Shown: positions 1-5,320, counted from the stretch's first letter. The stretch is DNA of 5,566 nucleotides from Deltaproteobacteria bacterium (GCA_003506795.1 DNYO01000267.1:6378-11943), one strand, 5' to 3'. Notes: generated by a model from the sequence alone, not told the origin. Numbers and translations: made by a program.

Positions 1-1731
1 TTCCTCGGATATTCGGAATCGGTGCAGCTTGCCCCGGCAAGGGAAGAGAGCCGCACGGTGACGCTGGAGCCCATACTGAGCACCATTGTTGTCACGGTGA
101 GGTCCGGTTCCATTCCCGTTGCCGATGCAAAGGTCCGTATGTCTTCCCGGTCTCCTGAGACAACGGGTGAAACCGGGGACGCCCGGTTCGACAAGGTCCC
201 TTCCGGGACGTACACGTTCACCGCCGAGGCGGACGGATTTGCCCGGGAGACGCAAAAGATCGCCGTAAAGCCCAGGGACGAGAAGAGTGCCGAGACACCC
301 GTTCCCGTCAATTTCAATCTCAAGCCGCAGATAACCGTCAAGATCAACGGCACGGGCCAGGCTTTCACAGGCGACGTCGTGGAGCTTGAAGCCGAGGTCG
401 AGGCCGCGGAGGCGGTCAAGCCCGCCCTCAAGTACGCATGGCGTCTCGCGGGAAACAATACGGTGCTTGCCTCCACCCCTAAGTTCAAGAGGAATCTCGT
501 TCATCCGGGGACATACGTCGTCAGCCTTGTCGTCTATGTACATCGTCCCGACACGGGAAACGTGCTTCTCGGGGACGCCGTCCACAAGATCGTCGCCGAA
601 CAGCGCAGGATAAGCGTGAGCTTGAGCGGGCCCGGCGAAAGCAAGGTGGGCGAGGACGCCGCCTTCAGGGCGCAGGTAAAACAGCTTAGCAACAGCGACA
701 AGGAGGCGACCTACACCTTCGGCTGGTCTGTAGACGGCGCGAAGTTTGGAGGCAACGGCGACAGGGAGTCCCTGAAGGTGACAAAGGCGGGCCGGAACAC
801 GGTCCGCGTCGTCGTCTGGCAGGCAGTGGGCGGCAAATGGGTGAAGGCGGGGGATGCGGCCCATTCTTTCGTTGCGGCAGGTCCTGATCCTGCAAAAGGG
901 TCTATCTCTGTCAGCGGGCCGTCCTCGGTCGAAGTGGGGGACGGGGTTCAACTCAATGCCGCCGTCGGCGACACAAACGTGCCGGCTTCGGCGCTTTACT
1001 ACAGCTGGGTGGTGAACGGCAGGAGATATAACTACAGCAAATCCATTTCCTTTCCGGCAAATGCCCCGGGCACATATCGCGTCACGGCGGAGTTGTGGAT
1101 GAAGTATCAGCCGAAACCGGTCAAGCTGGCCCAGGCCTTCCATAGCGTAACGGTGGTCAGGAAAGGAGAAAAGCCTGACCCGCTCGGAGACCTCATGTCG
1201 GCGATCCTGGGTGGGTCGAGCAAGCCCGGAACATCCACCGGAACGACCCCGACCAGACAGCCGGATACGAACATACCTGTCGGCAGGGCCTACACGGCGG
1301 CGAAACTTCCCGCCGCCCAGTTCTCGCTGAACGGGACATGGAACGCGGTCGATTCGAAGGGCCGGTTCAACGGCAAGATGAGCCTCAGCCAGTCCGGCTC
1401 CAGCGTCAGCGGTTCCATGCAAACCCCCGGCGGCAGTATTCCCGTCTCCGGCTCACTATCGGGAAAGACCGTTTCGGTTATACTGAGCTTCAACAGCCCC
1501 GGGGTCATAAACCAATACCTGCAGGACATGAGGGTGTCGCAAGCGGTGGGATCGATTACCGCAAAGGCCACCTTCACCATTGGAACAAACAATAACGAGC
1601 TTCAGGGAACGCTATACCCCTTTCATGTCCAATGGAATGATGATGGGAAAACGGTGACGATCAAGAAGAAATGGCAGGGCGGCGAAACCCATTCCGGAAA
1701 CCCGCCGCGTTCCTTTACATTAAGGCGATGA
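1..1731 (+). CDS. Large surface/extracellular protein with PKD-like repeats, 5' end outside window
   Basis: The frame is open from base 1 to the TGA at 1729-1731. The first candidate start, GTG at 22, has no ribosome binding site, so it is probably internal and the gene is cut by the window edge. Residues below count from that GTG. Residues 19-82 look like a carboxypeptidase-regulatory-like beta domain (PVADAKV, then GDARFDKVPSGTYTFTAEADGF). Three tandem PKD-like domains follow at about 103-193, 196-286 and 294-378, each with a central W and a final strand carrying an A-x-H motif (GDAVHKIV, GDAAHSFV, QAFHSVTV). A Gly/Ser/Thr/Pro linker at 395-420 leads to a C-terminal beta domain, 433-569, with NGTW, LSQSGSSVSG and SIPVSGSLSG. 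Such modules usually give extracellular adhesion or protein and sugar binding. No catalytic motif or membrane anchor is visible in this part. The exact role is unknown; the domain calls are by eye. Confidence 0.85.
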   Translation, partial: FLGYSESVQLAPAREESRTVTLEPILSTIVVTVRSGSIPVADAKVRMSSRSPETTGETGDARFDKVPSGTYTFTAEADGFARETQKIAVKPRDEKSAETPVPVNFNLKPQITVKINGTGQAFTGDVVELEAEVEAAEAVKPALKYAWRLAGNNTVLASTPKFKRNLVHPGTYVVSLVVYVHRPDTGNVLLGDAVHKIVAEQRRISVSLSGPGESKVGEDAAFRAQVKQLSNSDKEATYTFGWSVDGAKFGGNGDRESLKVTKAGRNTVRVVVWQAVGGKWVKAGDAAHSFVAAGPDPAKGSISVSGPSSVEVGDGVQLNAAVGDTNVPASALYYSWVVNGRRYNYSKSISFPANAPGTYRVTAELWMKYQPKPVKLAQAFHSVTVVRKGEKPDPLGDLMSAILGGSSKPGTSTGTTPTRQPDTNIPVGRAYTAAKLPAAQFSLNGTWNAVDSKGRFNGKMSLSQSGSSVSGSMQTPGGSIPVSGSLSGKTVSVILSFNSPGVINQYLQDMRVSQAVGSITAKATFTIGTNNNELQGTLYPFHVQWNDDGKTVTIKKKWQGGETHSGNPPRSFTLRR

Positions 1732-1792
1732 GGGCCGGGCAGGAAATCAGCAGTCCTCCGTGCGGTGCATAGGGTCGTTGACTAAAAAGTCA

Positions 1793-1820
1793 TTGATGGA
1801 AGTGGGGCGCTATATATAAT
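1793..1820 (+). promoter_or_regulatory. Predicted sigma-70 promoter of the VirB6/TrbL-like gene
   Basis: A TTGATG -35 box at 1793-1798 (four of six consensus matches) is followed after 16 bases by a perfect TATAAT -10 box at 1815-1820. Transcription would start near 1827, about 25 bases before the GTG at 1852. An inverted repeat, TGACT-AAAA-AGTCA at 1779-1792, lies directly upstream of the -35 box and could be an operator. The site suggests that the membrane protein gene is transcribed separately from the gene at 1-1731. Confidence 0.5.
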
Positions 1821-1851
1821 GTGTGGAGAAAAATGAACTGAGCGGACCGTC

Positions 1852-3021
1852 GTGAACCCGACGGACCTTCTGGCACAATCCTCTCAACTCGTCGCGCAGG
1901 TGGAGCAACAGGTGGCCGCCATCGTCACCGCCATTGCCTTCTTCATGGGAAGCTCCCGGATCGTTTTCACACTCTACAAGAAGGGATACGAGAACATCCT
2001 GCCCTATATCAAGGACCAGGCGAGCCGGTTCATGATCATCTGCGCCCTGTGCACGCCGCTGCCCTTTCTGGGTGGAGCGGACGGCAAAGCCGGTACGTTC
2101 ATCGGGACGTTTCCACGGATGGTCATATCCGCCGGGTTCACACAGGTCGGGGACGGCAGGATCTTTGCGAACCTCGACGCCGTCAAGGCCAAACTGGGAA
2201 AGGAGATGGGGTCGCAGGAGCTTTCCGAAAAACTGACGGATATCAAGGAGACGTCGCCGCTTGCGGGCGTGAAGATAAAATGGGTCGATGCGATCAAGGT
2301 ACGGCTTGCCCAGCTCATCTTTCTTTTGCCTCTCATCCCTCCCTCGGCCTGTCTTGCCCTTTTCCATCCGGCCCTGGGCGCGTTCATGATGATGATCGGC
2401 TACGTCGTATCGGAATACATGGCCGTTATCACGAGCGGTATCGGGGTAAACGTAGACATCGGCAACATGATATTTGTCCTCGAGACCGTCCGCGAGCTGG
2501 TGCGCAGCTACATCGGGGCCATCGCGGGTTTTCTCTATCATACATTGCTGATATTCACCTTCACCGGTGTCATTGTCGCCGCCGCCGTCAGGGCGGCCGT
2601 GTTTTGCGTCACCTTTCCTTTCTCTGTTATCACCATGGCCTTTGATTCCCGCAAAGAGGTGTTCTTTCAAAACATCGTCAAGGCATTCGCCATTGCGCTG
2701 ACTCCGATCATTGCGGTCAATGTCCTCAATGTTCTCGTCATGGCTTACGACCTGTGCATGGGGAGCGGGATTGCGTTGAAGATGGTGGAAGGCTATCTTT
2801 TCAGCAATATAGACAAACTGAGTGATGCAAGTGTCTTCCAGGTGGCGGGCGAGATGTACGGGTTTGTCTTTCGATTGTTCATCGCAACCGTATTGGCCCC
2901 GGCTGTGCTCGGCATCCCGGCCCTTGTGTTTCTCATGAGGAGCTACCGTATCGCCTCCGAGGCTATCGGGGCGGGATTGAACCATTCCATGGGCGCCGGC
3001 CGAGGGAGCGAAGCAGACTGA
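1852..3021 (+). CDS. Polytopic membrane protein resembling VirB6/TrbL-type IV secretion proteins
   Basis: This encodes 389 residues from GTG 1852, the first start codon after an in-frame TGA at 1834; a weak GAGCGGA ribosome binding site lies at 1840-1846. Hydrophobic segments fall at about 22-42, 58-76, 153-172, 175-197, 218-243, 244-263, 276-301 and 335-363, with a long polar loop at 77-150. There is no signal peptide. The arrangement, with a hydrophobic core, a TFPFSVITMAFDSRKEVFF stretch (254-272) and then a VKAFAIALTPIIAVNVL helix, resembles TrbL/VirB6 proteins, which form the inner-membrane channel of type IV secretion or conjugation systems. That assignment rests on overall pattern, not on a diagnostic motif. 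No VirB4, VirB8-10, coupling protein or relaxase gene is in the window, so it is either at the edge of a larger cluster or an orphan. Other polytopic families remain possible. That it is a real gene is much surer than its family. Confidence 0.8.
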   Translation: MNPTDLLAQSSQLVAQVEQQVAAIVTAIAFFMGSSRIVFTLYKKGYENILPYIKDQASRFMIICALCTPLPFLGGADGKAGTFIGTFPRMVISAGFTQVGDGRIFANLDAVKAKLGKEMGSQELSEKLTDIKETSPLAGVKIKWVDAIKVRLAQLIFLLPLIPPSACLALFHPALGAFMMMIGYVVSEYMAVITSGIGVNVDIGNMIFVLETVRELVRSYIGAIAGFLYHTLLIFTFTGVIVAAAVRAAVFCVTFPFSVITMAFDSRKEVFFQNIVKAFAIALTPIIAVNVLNVLVMAYDLCMGSGIALKMVEGYLFSNIDKLSDASVFQVAGEMYGFVFRLFIATVLAPAVLGIPALVFLMRSYRIASEAIGAGLNHSMGAGRGSEAD

Positions 3022-3022
3022 G

Positions 3023-3061
3023 ATGGCCGTCGTATACGTATCGAAAATGGCGTGGTGGTGA
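3023..3061 (+). pseudogene. 12-codon frame directly after the VirB6/TrbL-like gene, possible remnant of a downstream gene
   Basis: The ATG at 3023 follows one base after the TGA that ends the preceding gene (TGAGATG), the spacing usual for translationally coupled operon genes. It reads MAVVYVSKMAWW and stops at 3059-3061. A GAGGGAG element at 3002-3008 could bind ribosomes, though it is rather far upstream. Less than 50 bases later the sequence enters the 3' end of an oppositely oriented gene. This may be the stump of a gene lost by a rearrangement, or merely chance. Confidence 0.2.
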
Positions 3062-3066
3062 GGAAG

Positions 3067-3101
3067 GTTCCGCCGGAACGATCAACGGCCGCCCGGTTTT
3101 T
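3067..3101 (+). terminator. Weak hairpin and later T run after the VirB6/TrbL-like gene
   Basis: GTTCC (3067-3071) and GGAAC (3075-3079) form a 5-bp stem with a 3-base loop. A TTTTT run comes only later, at 3097-3101, behind a second G+C-rich stretch. The stem is short and the T run is not adjacent, so this is at most a weak terminator at the junction of two converging genes. Confidence 0.2.
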
Positions 3102-3102
3102 C

Positions 3103-3726
3103 CTACTGTCGAAAAGGCTTAAACAAGAGAAACACCGGCGTCAGGACAAACGCATAGTTGCTCCAGCCGGGATGATAGAAGGAGACCGCGACGGCGATCA
3201 GCGCGACAACGCATGTAAGAAGGGACCTTGCCGTGCCCCGCCAGACGGAACGGCCGTCAATACTTTCATCAACAAGTTTTCCTCCATGCGTTGCGTAGAT
3301 CCAGCTTACGAGGAAGAGAAGTCCGAGAATAAATAGATTGATATCAAAGACAAGATTGGTAATATGGAGGTGGCTGTAAGCCGACATCCAGGCTGCGGTG
3401 AAGGGGACCATCACGATAAACATAAGGATGGCCACCTGGATCCAGAGAAAGCCGCGGTCCGTTCTCCTGATATGGTGGAATTGCTGATGATGGGTAATCC
3501 AGAAAATGGCCAGAAGGACGAAGGTAAGGATGTAGCGGTCAAACTTCGCAATCTCCCTCAGGAACACTTCCGTAACCTGCGCCTCGCTTTTGTCAGTCCC
3601 GACGCTAGGGAAAGAAAAATTCATGACGAGAAGAGTCATCGAAAAGGCGAAAATGCAGTCTGACAGACTTTCTATGCGGTGAGTCGTCATAACAAACCGG
3701 CCGCCGGAAGATTCAGACTTTGCCAT
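3103..3726 (-). CDS. TMEM175/DUF1211-family potassium channel
   Basis: The longest frame gives 207 residues with about six membrane segments (roughly 19-37, 64-78, 94-113, 124-143, 168-184 and 189-203). Residues 17-35 (R-I-E-S-L-S-D, then CIFAFSMTLLV) match the TMEM175 pore motif RxxxFSD; FWITHHQQF (75-83) and the PFT at 108-110 also fit the family. Bacterial members are tetrameric K+-permeable channels lacking the usual TVGYG filter. Here the motif phenylalanine is leucine (LSD), a notable change in a pore-lining position. The ATG at 3726 lies only about four bases from the predicted transcription start, so ATG 3690 (MTTHRIES) is the likelier start and gives 195 residues, in line with the family. 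No strong ribosome binding site precedes either ATG. The gene is probably monocistronic. The family call is firm; conductance is inferred. Confidence 0.88.
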   Translation of the reverse strand: MAKSESSGGRFVMTTHRIESLSDCIFAFSMTLLVMNFSFPSVGTDKSEAQVTEVFLREIAKFDRYILTFVLLAIFWITHHQQFHHIRRTDRGFLWIQVAILMFIVMVPFTAAWMSAYSHLHITNLVFDINLFILGLLFLVSWIYATHGGKLVDESIDGRSVWRGTARSLLTCVVALIAVAVSFYHPGWSNYAFVLTPVFLLFKPFRQ

Positions 3727-3736
3727 AATGTTAACG

Positions 3737-3766
3737 CTTATATCACTTTCACACCAAAAGTGTCAA
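3737..3766 (-). promoter_or_regulatory. Strong predicted sigma-70 promoter of the TMEM175-family gene
   Basis: Reading the minus strand, a perfect TTGACA -35 box (3766-3761) is followed after 18 bases by TATAAG (3742-3737), five of six matches to the -10 consensus. Transcription should begin near 3730. The spacer contains an inverted repeat, CACTTT-N7-AAAGTG at 3744-3762, which overlaps the edge of the -35 box and is a possible repressor site. Confidence 0.65.
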
Positions 3767-3936
3767 TTGGCTCAAAGAGATGCAGCCGCATGTCATAACT
3801 GCCCTGCGGAGATTGTTATAAGCCTGTCCCTGAAAACGCTTGACCGCGGCCGCGGCCACTGTGACGACGCTCTCCGAAGGTTATTGTCCTGATGAAGCTG
3901 TCGAGGGTGGGGGCGTCGGAGTTGGAGGATAGCTCC
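3767..3936. other. Non-coding spacer between the TMEM175-family gene and the ABM gene
   Basis: I find no convincing gene here. The stretch holds a perfect 12-base palindrome, CCGCGGCCGCGG at 3844-3855, and a weak GGAG/CTCC hairpin at 3925-3936 next to the end of the ABM gene. Short open frames on both strands have no ribosome binding site or protein-like composition. Confidence 0.4.
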
Positions 3937-4230
3937 TTAAGTCCTGGCTACCTCTTCCATGATGACGATTTCCGGTTTTCCCCGGGTAAATGAGACACTT
4001 TTTGCAAAAAATTCTTTGAAATAAGGTGTGGATGAATGAAACTGTAAGGAATCTTTGTCCTTGTATTGTTCGACTACAACCAGGGTGTCGGGGTTGGTCT
4101 TATCTACGTTGAGAGAATACAATACTGTTCCTTCTTCTTTTGCTACATTAGAAATCAATTCTTTAAACGTTCCTAACGCTTCATCCAATTTCCCTTCCAT
4201 AACAGGCAGCTTGGCAATAACAGTAATCAA
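3937..4230 (-). CDS. Antibiotic biosynthesis monooxygenase (ABM/YgiN-like) domain protein
   Basis: This gives 97 residues from a TTG start at 4230, seven bases behind a perfect AGGAGG (4243-4238 on the minus strand). A longer frame reaches an ATG at 4305, but that start has no such site and lies upstream of the predicted promoter. The sequence reads ITVIAKLPVMEGK at the front, EEGTVLYSLNVD at 32-43, then VEQYKDKDSLQFHSST at 53-68 and PYFKEFF at 69-75. This is the standard dimeric alpha-beta-barrel ABM pattern, in which the conserved His (here H65) follows the E-x-Y-x-D strand and loop. Family members include quinol monooxygenases and many uncharacterised proteins that oxidise or bind small aromatic or quinone-like compounds without a cofactor. 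The substrate cannot be told here. A hand count over 3961-4200 gives about 38% G+C, far below the neighbouring genes, which suggests horizontal acquisition. Confidence 0.88.
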   Translation of the reverse strand: MITVIAKLPVMEGKLDEALGTFKELISNVAKEEGTVLYSLNVDKTNPDTLVVVEQYKDKDSLQFHSSTPYFKEFFAKSVSFTRGKPEIVIMEEVART

Positions 4231-4237
4231 TGTGATA

Positions 4238-4243
4238 CCTCCT
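4238..4243 (-). promoter_or_regulatory. Perfect Shine-Dalgarno that fixes the TTG start of the ABM gene
   Basis: The minus strand reads AGGAGG, then TATCACA, then TTG. The seven-base spacing is optimal, no ATG or GTG is in register with it, and the family homology begins at exactly this point. It therefore decides the start in favour of TTG 4230. Confidence 0.85.
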
Positions 4244-4266
4244 TTTTTTATATCGACCAGGTGATG

Positions 4267-4296
4267 TTTATAACACGACCTACGGACTATTATCAA
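4267..4296 (-). promoter_or_regulatory. Predicted sigma-70 promoter of the ABM gene
   Basis: On the minus strand, TTGATA (4296-4291, five of six matches) is followed after 18 bases by TATAAA (4272-4267, five of six). Transcription would start near 4260 and give a leader of about 30 bases ending in the AGGAGG site. The promoter lies within the longer upstream frame, which supports the short form of the protein. Confidence 0.6.
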
Positions 4297-4406
4297 ATGC
4301 TGCAAGGTCGGAAATCTTCAGGTCAGGCGGCCATCTTTGCATCACGTTCATGGTGAGCGTCGAGGATATGCAAGGTATGCGGTCGAAAACGCTTTCCTCT
4401 TATCCC

Positions 4407-4432
4407 GCATCTGGTATAATCCTTGCATCTGG
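4407..4432 (+). promoter_or_regulatory. Extended -10 promoter flanked by GCATCTGG direct repeats
   Basis: TGGTATAAT at 4412-4420 is a perfect extended -10 element; the -35 region (TTTCCT, 4393-4398) is poor, as is common with extended -10 promoters. Two exact GCATCTGG copies, at 4407-4414 and 4425-4432, bracket the -10 box and the expected start near 4427, with an 18-base period. They could be binding sites for a regulator, but an 8-base repeat can also arise by chance. The promoter would drive the six-cysteine protein gene with a leader of about 80 bases. Confidence 0.55.
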
Positions 4433-4458
4433 AAAGGCTTTATTGAGGCATCGATAGA

Positions 4459-4481
4459 AAAATGGACCGGTGTGCCATTTT
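4459..4481 (+). promoter_or_regulatory. Hairpin in the leader of the six-cysteine protein gene
   Basis: AAAATGG (4459-4465) pairs with CCATTTT (4475-4481) around a nine-base loop containing ACCGGT. It lies between the predicted transcription start and the ribosome binding site and might influence translation or mRNA stability. It matches no riboswitch class that I recognise. Confidence 0.35.
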
Positions 4482-4508
4482 CACGTTTCCTCAAGAAGGA
4501 GGGTATTC

Positions 4509-4820
4509 ATGAGAGTCGGCTGTTTCCATCTTGTTTTGTCCATCTGTCTATTCTCGGTTCTGCTGGCGGCAGGCGACGGGTCTGCCGGGACGACGGTCCA
4601 GCAGCAAACGAAAAGGGCCGCCTGCGCAAAAGACCGCAGCGGCACCCTGTATTGTCAGCGGATCGCGCCGCCGGGGCGGCCGGCGGGCCACGAAGGGGTA
4701 TACACGGAGAAATCGGAAGGCAAGGTTTGCAAATGGAAATGCAGAACACAGCAGGGCGTCGAGACGTGCCAGGCGAGCGGTTCGGAGTGCAGCGGCAAGA
4801 TGCCGCCGCACTGGAGATGA
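4509..4820 (+). CDS. Small exported six-cysteine protein of unknown function
   Basis: This encodes 103 residues from ATG 4509, six bases after a perfect AGGAGG (4497-4502); a longer frame from 4470 is ruled out by that site. The N-terminus is a Sec signal peptide: MRVGCFHLVLSIC, a hydrophobic stretch to A21, and a likely cut after GSA at residue 26. The mature protein of about 77 residues is basic and has exactly six cysteines (39, 49, 74, 78, 87 and 94), including C-K-W-K-C at 74-78, so up to three disulfides are possible. The middle (53-60) is Pro/Gly rich. There is no lipobox at the cut site. I do not recognise the family; a disulfide-stabilised periplasmic or secreted protein is the cautious reading. 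Its 3' end overlaps a strong hairpin, and it converges on the next gene with a 17-base gap. Confidence 0.8.
   Translation: MRVGCFHLVLSICLFSVLLAAGDGSAGTTVQQQTKRAACAKDRSGTLYCQRIAPPGRPAGHEGVYTEKSEGKVCKWKCRTQQGVETCQASGSECSGKMPPHWR
4786..4812. repeat. Strong inverted repeat at the junction of two convergent genes
   Basis: Two 12-base arms, 4786-4797 and 4801-4812, are complementary except for one position (4791 with 4807) around a three-base loop AGA. In minus-strand RNA the odd position becomes a G-U pair, so all 12 pairs can form; in plus-strand RNA it is an A-C mismatch. The repeat lies within the last codons of the six-cysteine gene and 26-52 bases past the stop of the opposing gene. There is no adjacent U tract on either strand, so a classical intrinsic terminator is not supported. 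An mRNA 3'-end stabiliser or a factor-dependent end is possible. Confidence 0.6.
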
Positions 4821-4837
4821 ATGATATAAATATTATG

Positions 4838-5320
4838 TTATTTTTCGTTGTTGCAGTTCAGTGTAAAATTCGCCTTCTTGGATTCCTTGGGATCGGGCGA
4901 GATTATCTTGAGTGCCTGCCACCCGGAGGTGGAAAAGCCGGGGCCCCCTATGTGCCAGGTGTTGGTGACTGTCTGCGCACCCTGTTTCGTAAAAGTTATC
5001 GTTTGAACCGGACCTGTAACCCCATCGCTGCGAACGAACGCATATTTCACCGTAACAGGTTTTGAAACGCTGATCATCCCTGCGGCGGCTATATGTCCTT
5101 TGAAGGTAATGACCGTCGGGCATTTGCCTGCATACGACTCAGGCTGGGCCGCCATCATCGTCACCCCTATCTTTGGAATAGGGACGACTTTTTCCATCTT
5201 TTCGACTGCTGCCGGTACCTGGGGTTTCTCCGGCAGTTGGCCGGCGTCGACGAGGGTACTGCAGACCGTCAGGGAAAGCACGGTTGCCAGGAGAACGAAG
5301 ACTACTTGTCTTGAGGACAT
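4838..5320 (-). CDS. Exported protein with a CP...SDG...W...SGW...C beta domain
   Basis: This encodes 160 residues from ATG 5320, five bases after GGAGG (5330-5326 on the minus strand). A Sec signal peptide is evident: SSRQVV, a hydrophobic run to about residue 24, and a likely cut after DAG or VDA near residues 26-27. A Pro/Lys/Val-rich spacer (29-52) leads to one beta-strand-rich domain (53-156) with G-K-C67-P, TFKGHI, VKYAFVRSDG (91-100), TITFTKQGAQTV, TW (121-122), SGW (132-134) and a final TLNC156. C67 and C156 are the only mature cysteines and probably form a disulfide across the domain. This layout recalls small secreted proteins of unknown function found in several bacterial phyla. 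I cannot assign a function. The gene has its own promoter and converges on the six-cysteine gene. Confidence 0.85.
   Translation of the reverse strand: MSSRQVVFVLLATVLSLTVCSTLVDAGQLPEKPQVPAAVEKMEKVVPIPKIGVTMMAAQPESYAGKCPTVITFKGHIAAAGMISVSKPVTVKYAFVRSDGVTGPVQTITFTKQGAQTVTNTWHIGGPGFSTSGWQALKIISPDPKESKKANFTLNCNNEK

Noticed and set aside
1778..1820. TTGACT at 1778-1783 as the -35 box for TATAAT at 1815
   Set aside because: The spacer would be 31 bases, far too long; TTGATG at 1793 gives 16.
2049..2645. Plus-strand frame of 198 codons inside the VirB6/TrbL-like gene
   Set aside because: Arg/His-rich product in a shifted frame, with no ribosome binding site.
1810..2985. Long minus-strand frame of 391 codons opposite the VirB6/TrbL-like gene
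   Set aside because: Its product is very His/Asp/Arg/Gly rich with no domain pattern, which is the expected antisense shadow of a hydrophobic membrane protein; the plus-strand frame has coherent membrane helices.
3031..3038. CGTATACG palindrome after the VirB6/TrbL-like gene
   Set aside because: Eight bases only, expected by chance, and not placed at a promoter.
3052..3336. Plus-strand 94-codon frame opposite the TMEM175-family gene
   Set aside because: Antisense to a recognised gene; charged low-complexity product.
3892..3996. Plus-strand frame of 34 codons overlapping the end of the ABM gene
   Set aside because: No ribosome binding site, no recognisable pattern, and mostly antisense to a firm gene.
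4231..4305. N-terminal extension of the ABM protein to ATG 4305
   Set aside because: It contains the predicted promoter and the AGGAGG site, is not family-like, and has no ribosome binding site of its own.
4337..5065. Plus-strand frame of 242 codons across the six-cysteine gene and the opposite gene
   Set aside because: It crosses the convergent junction and two better-supported genes, has no ribosome binding site, and its product is not coherent.
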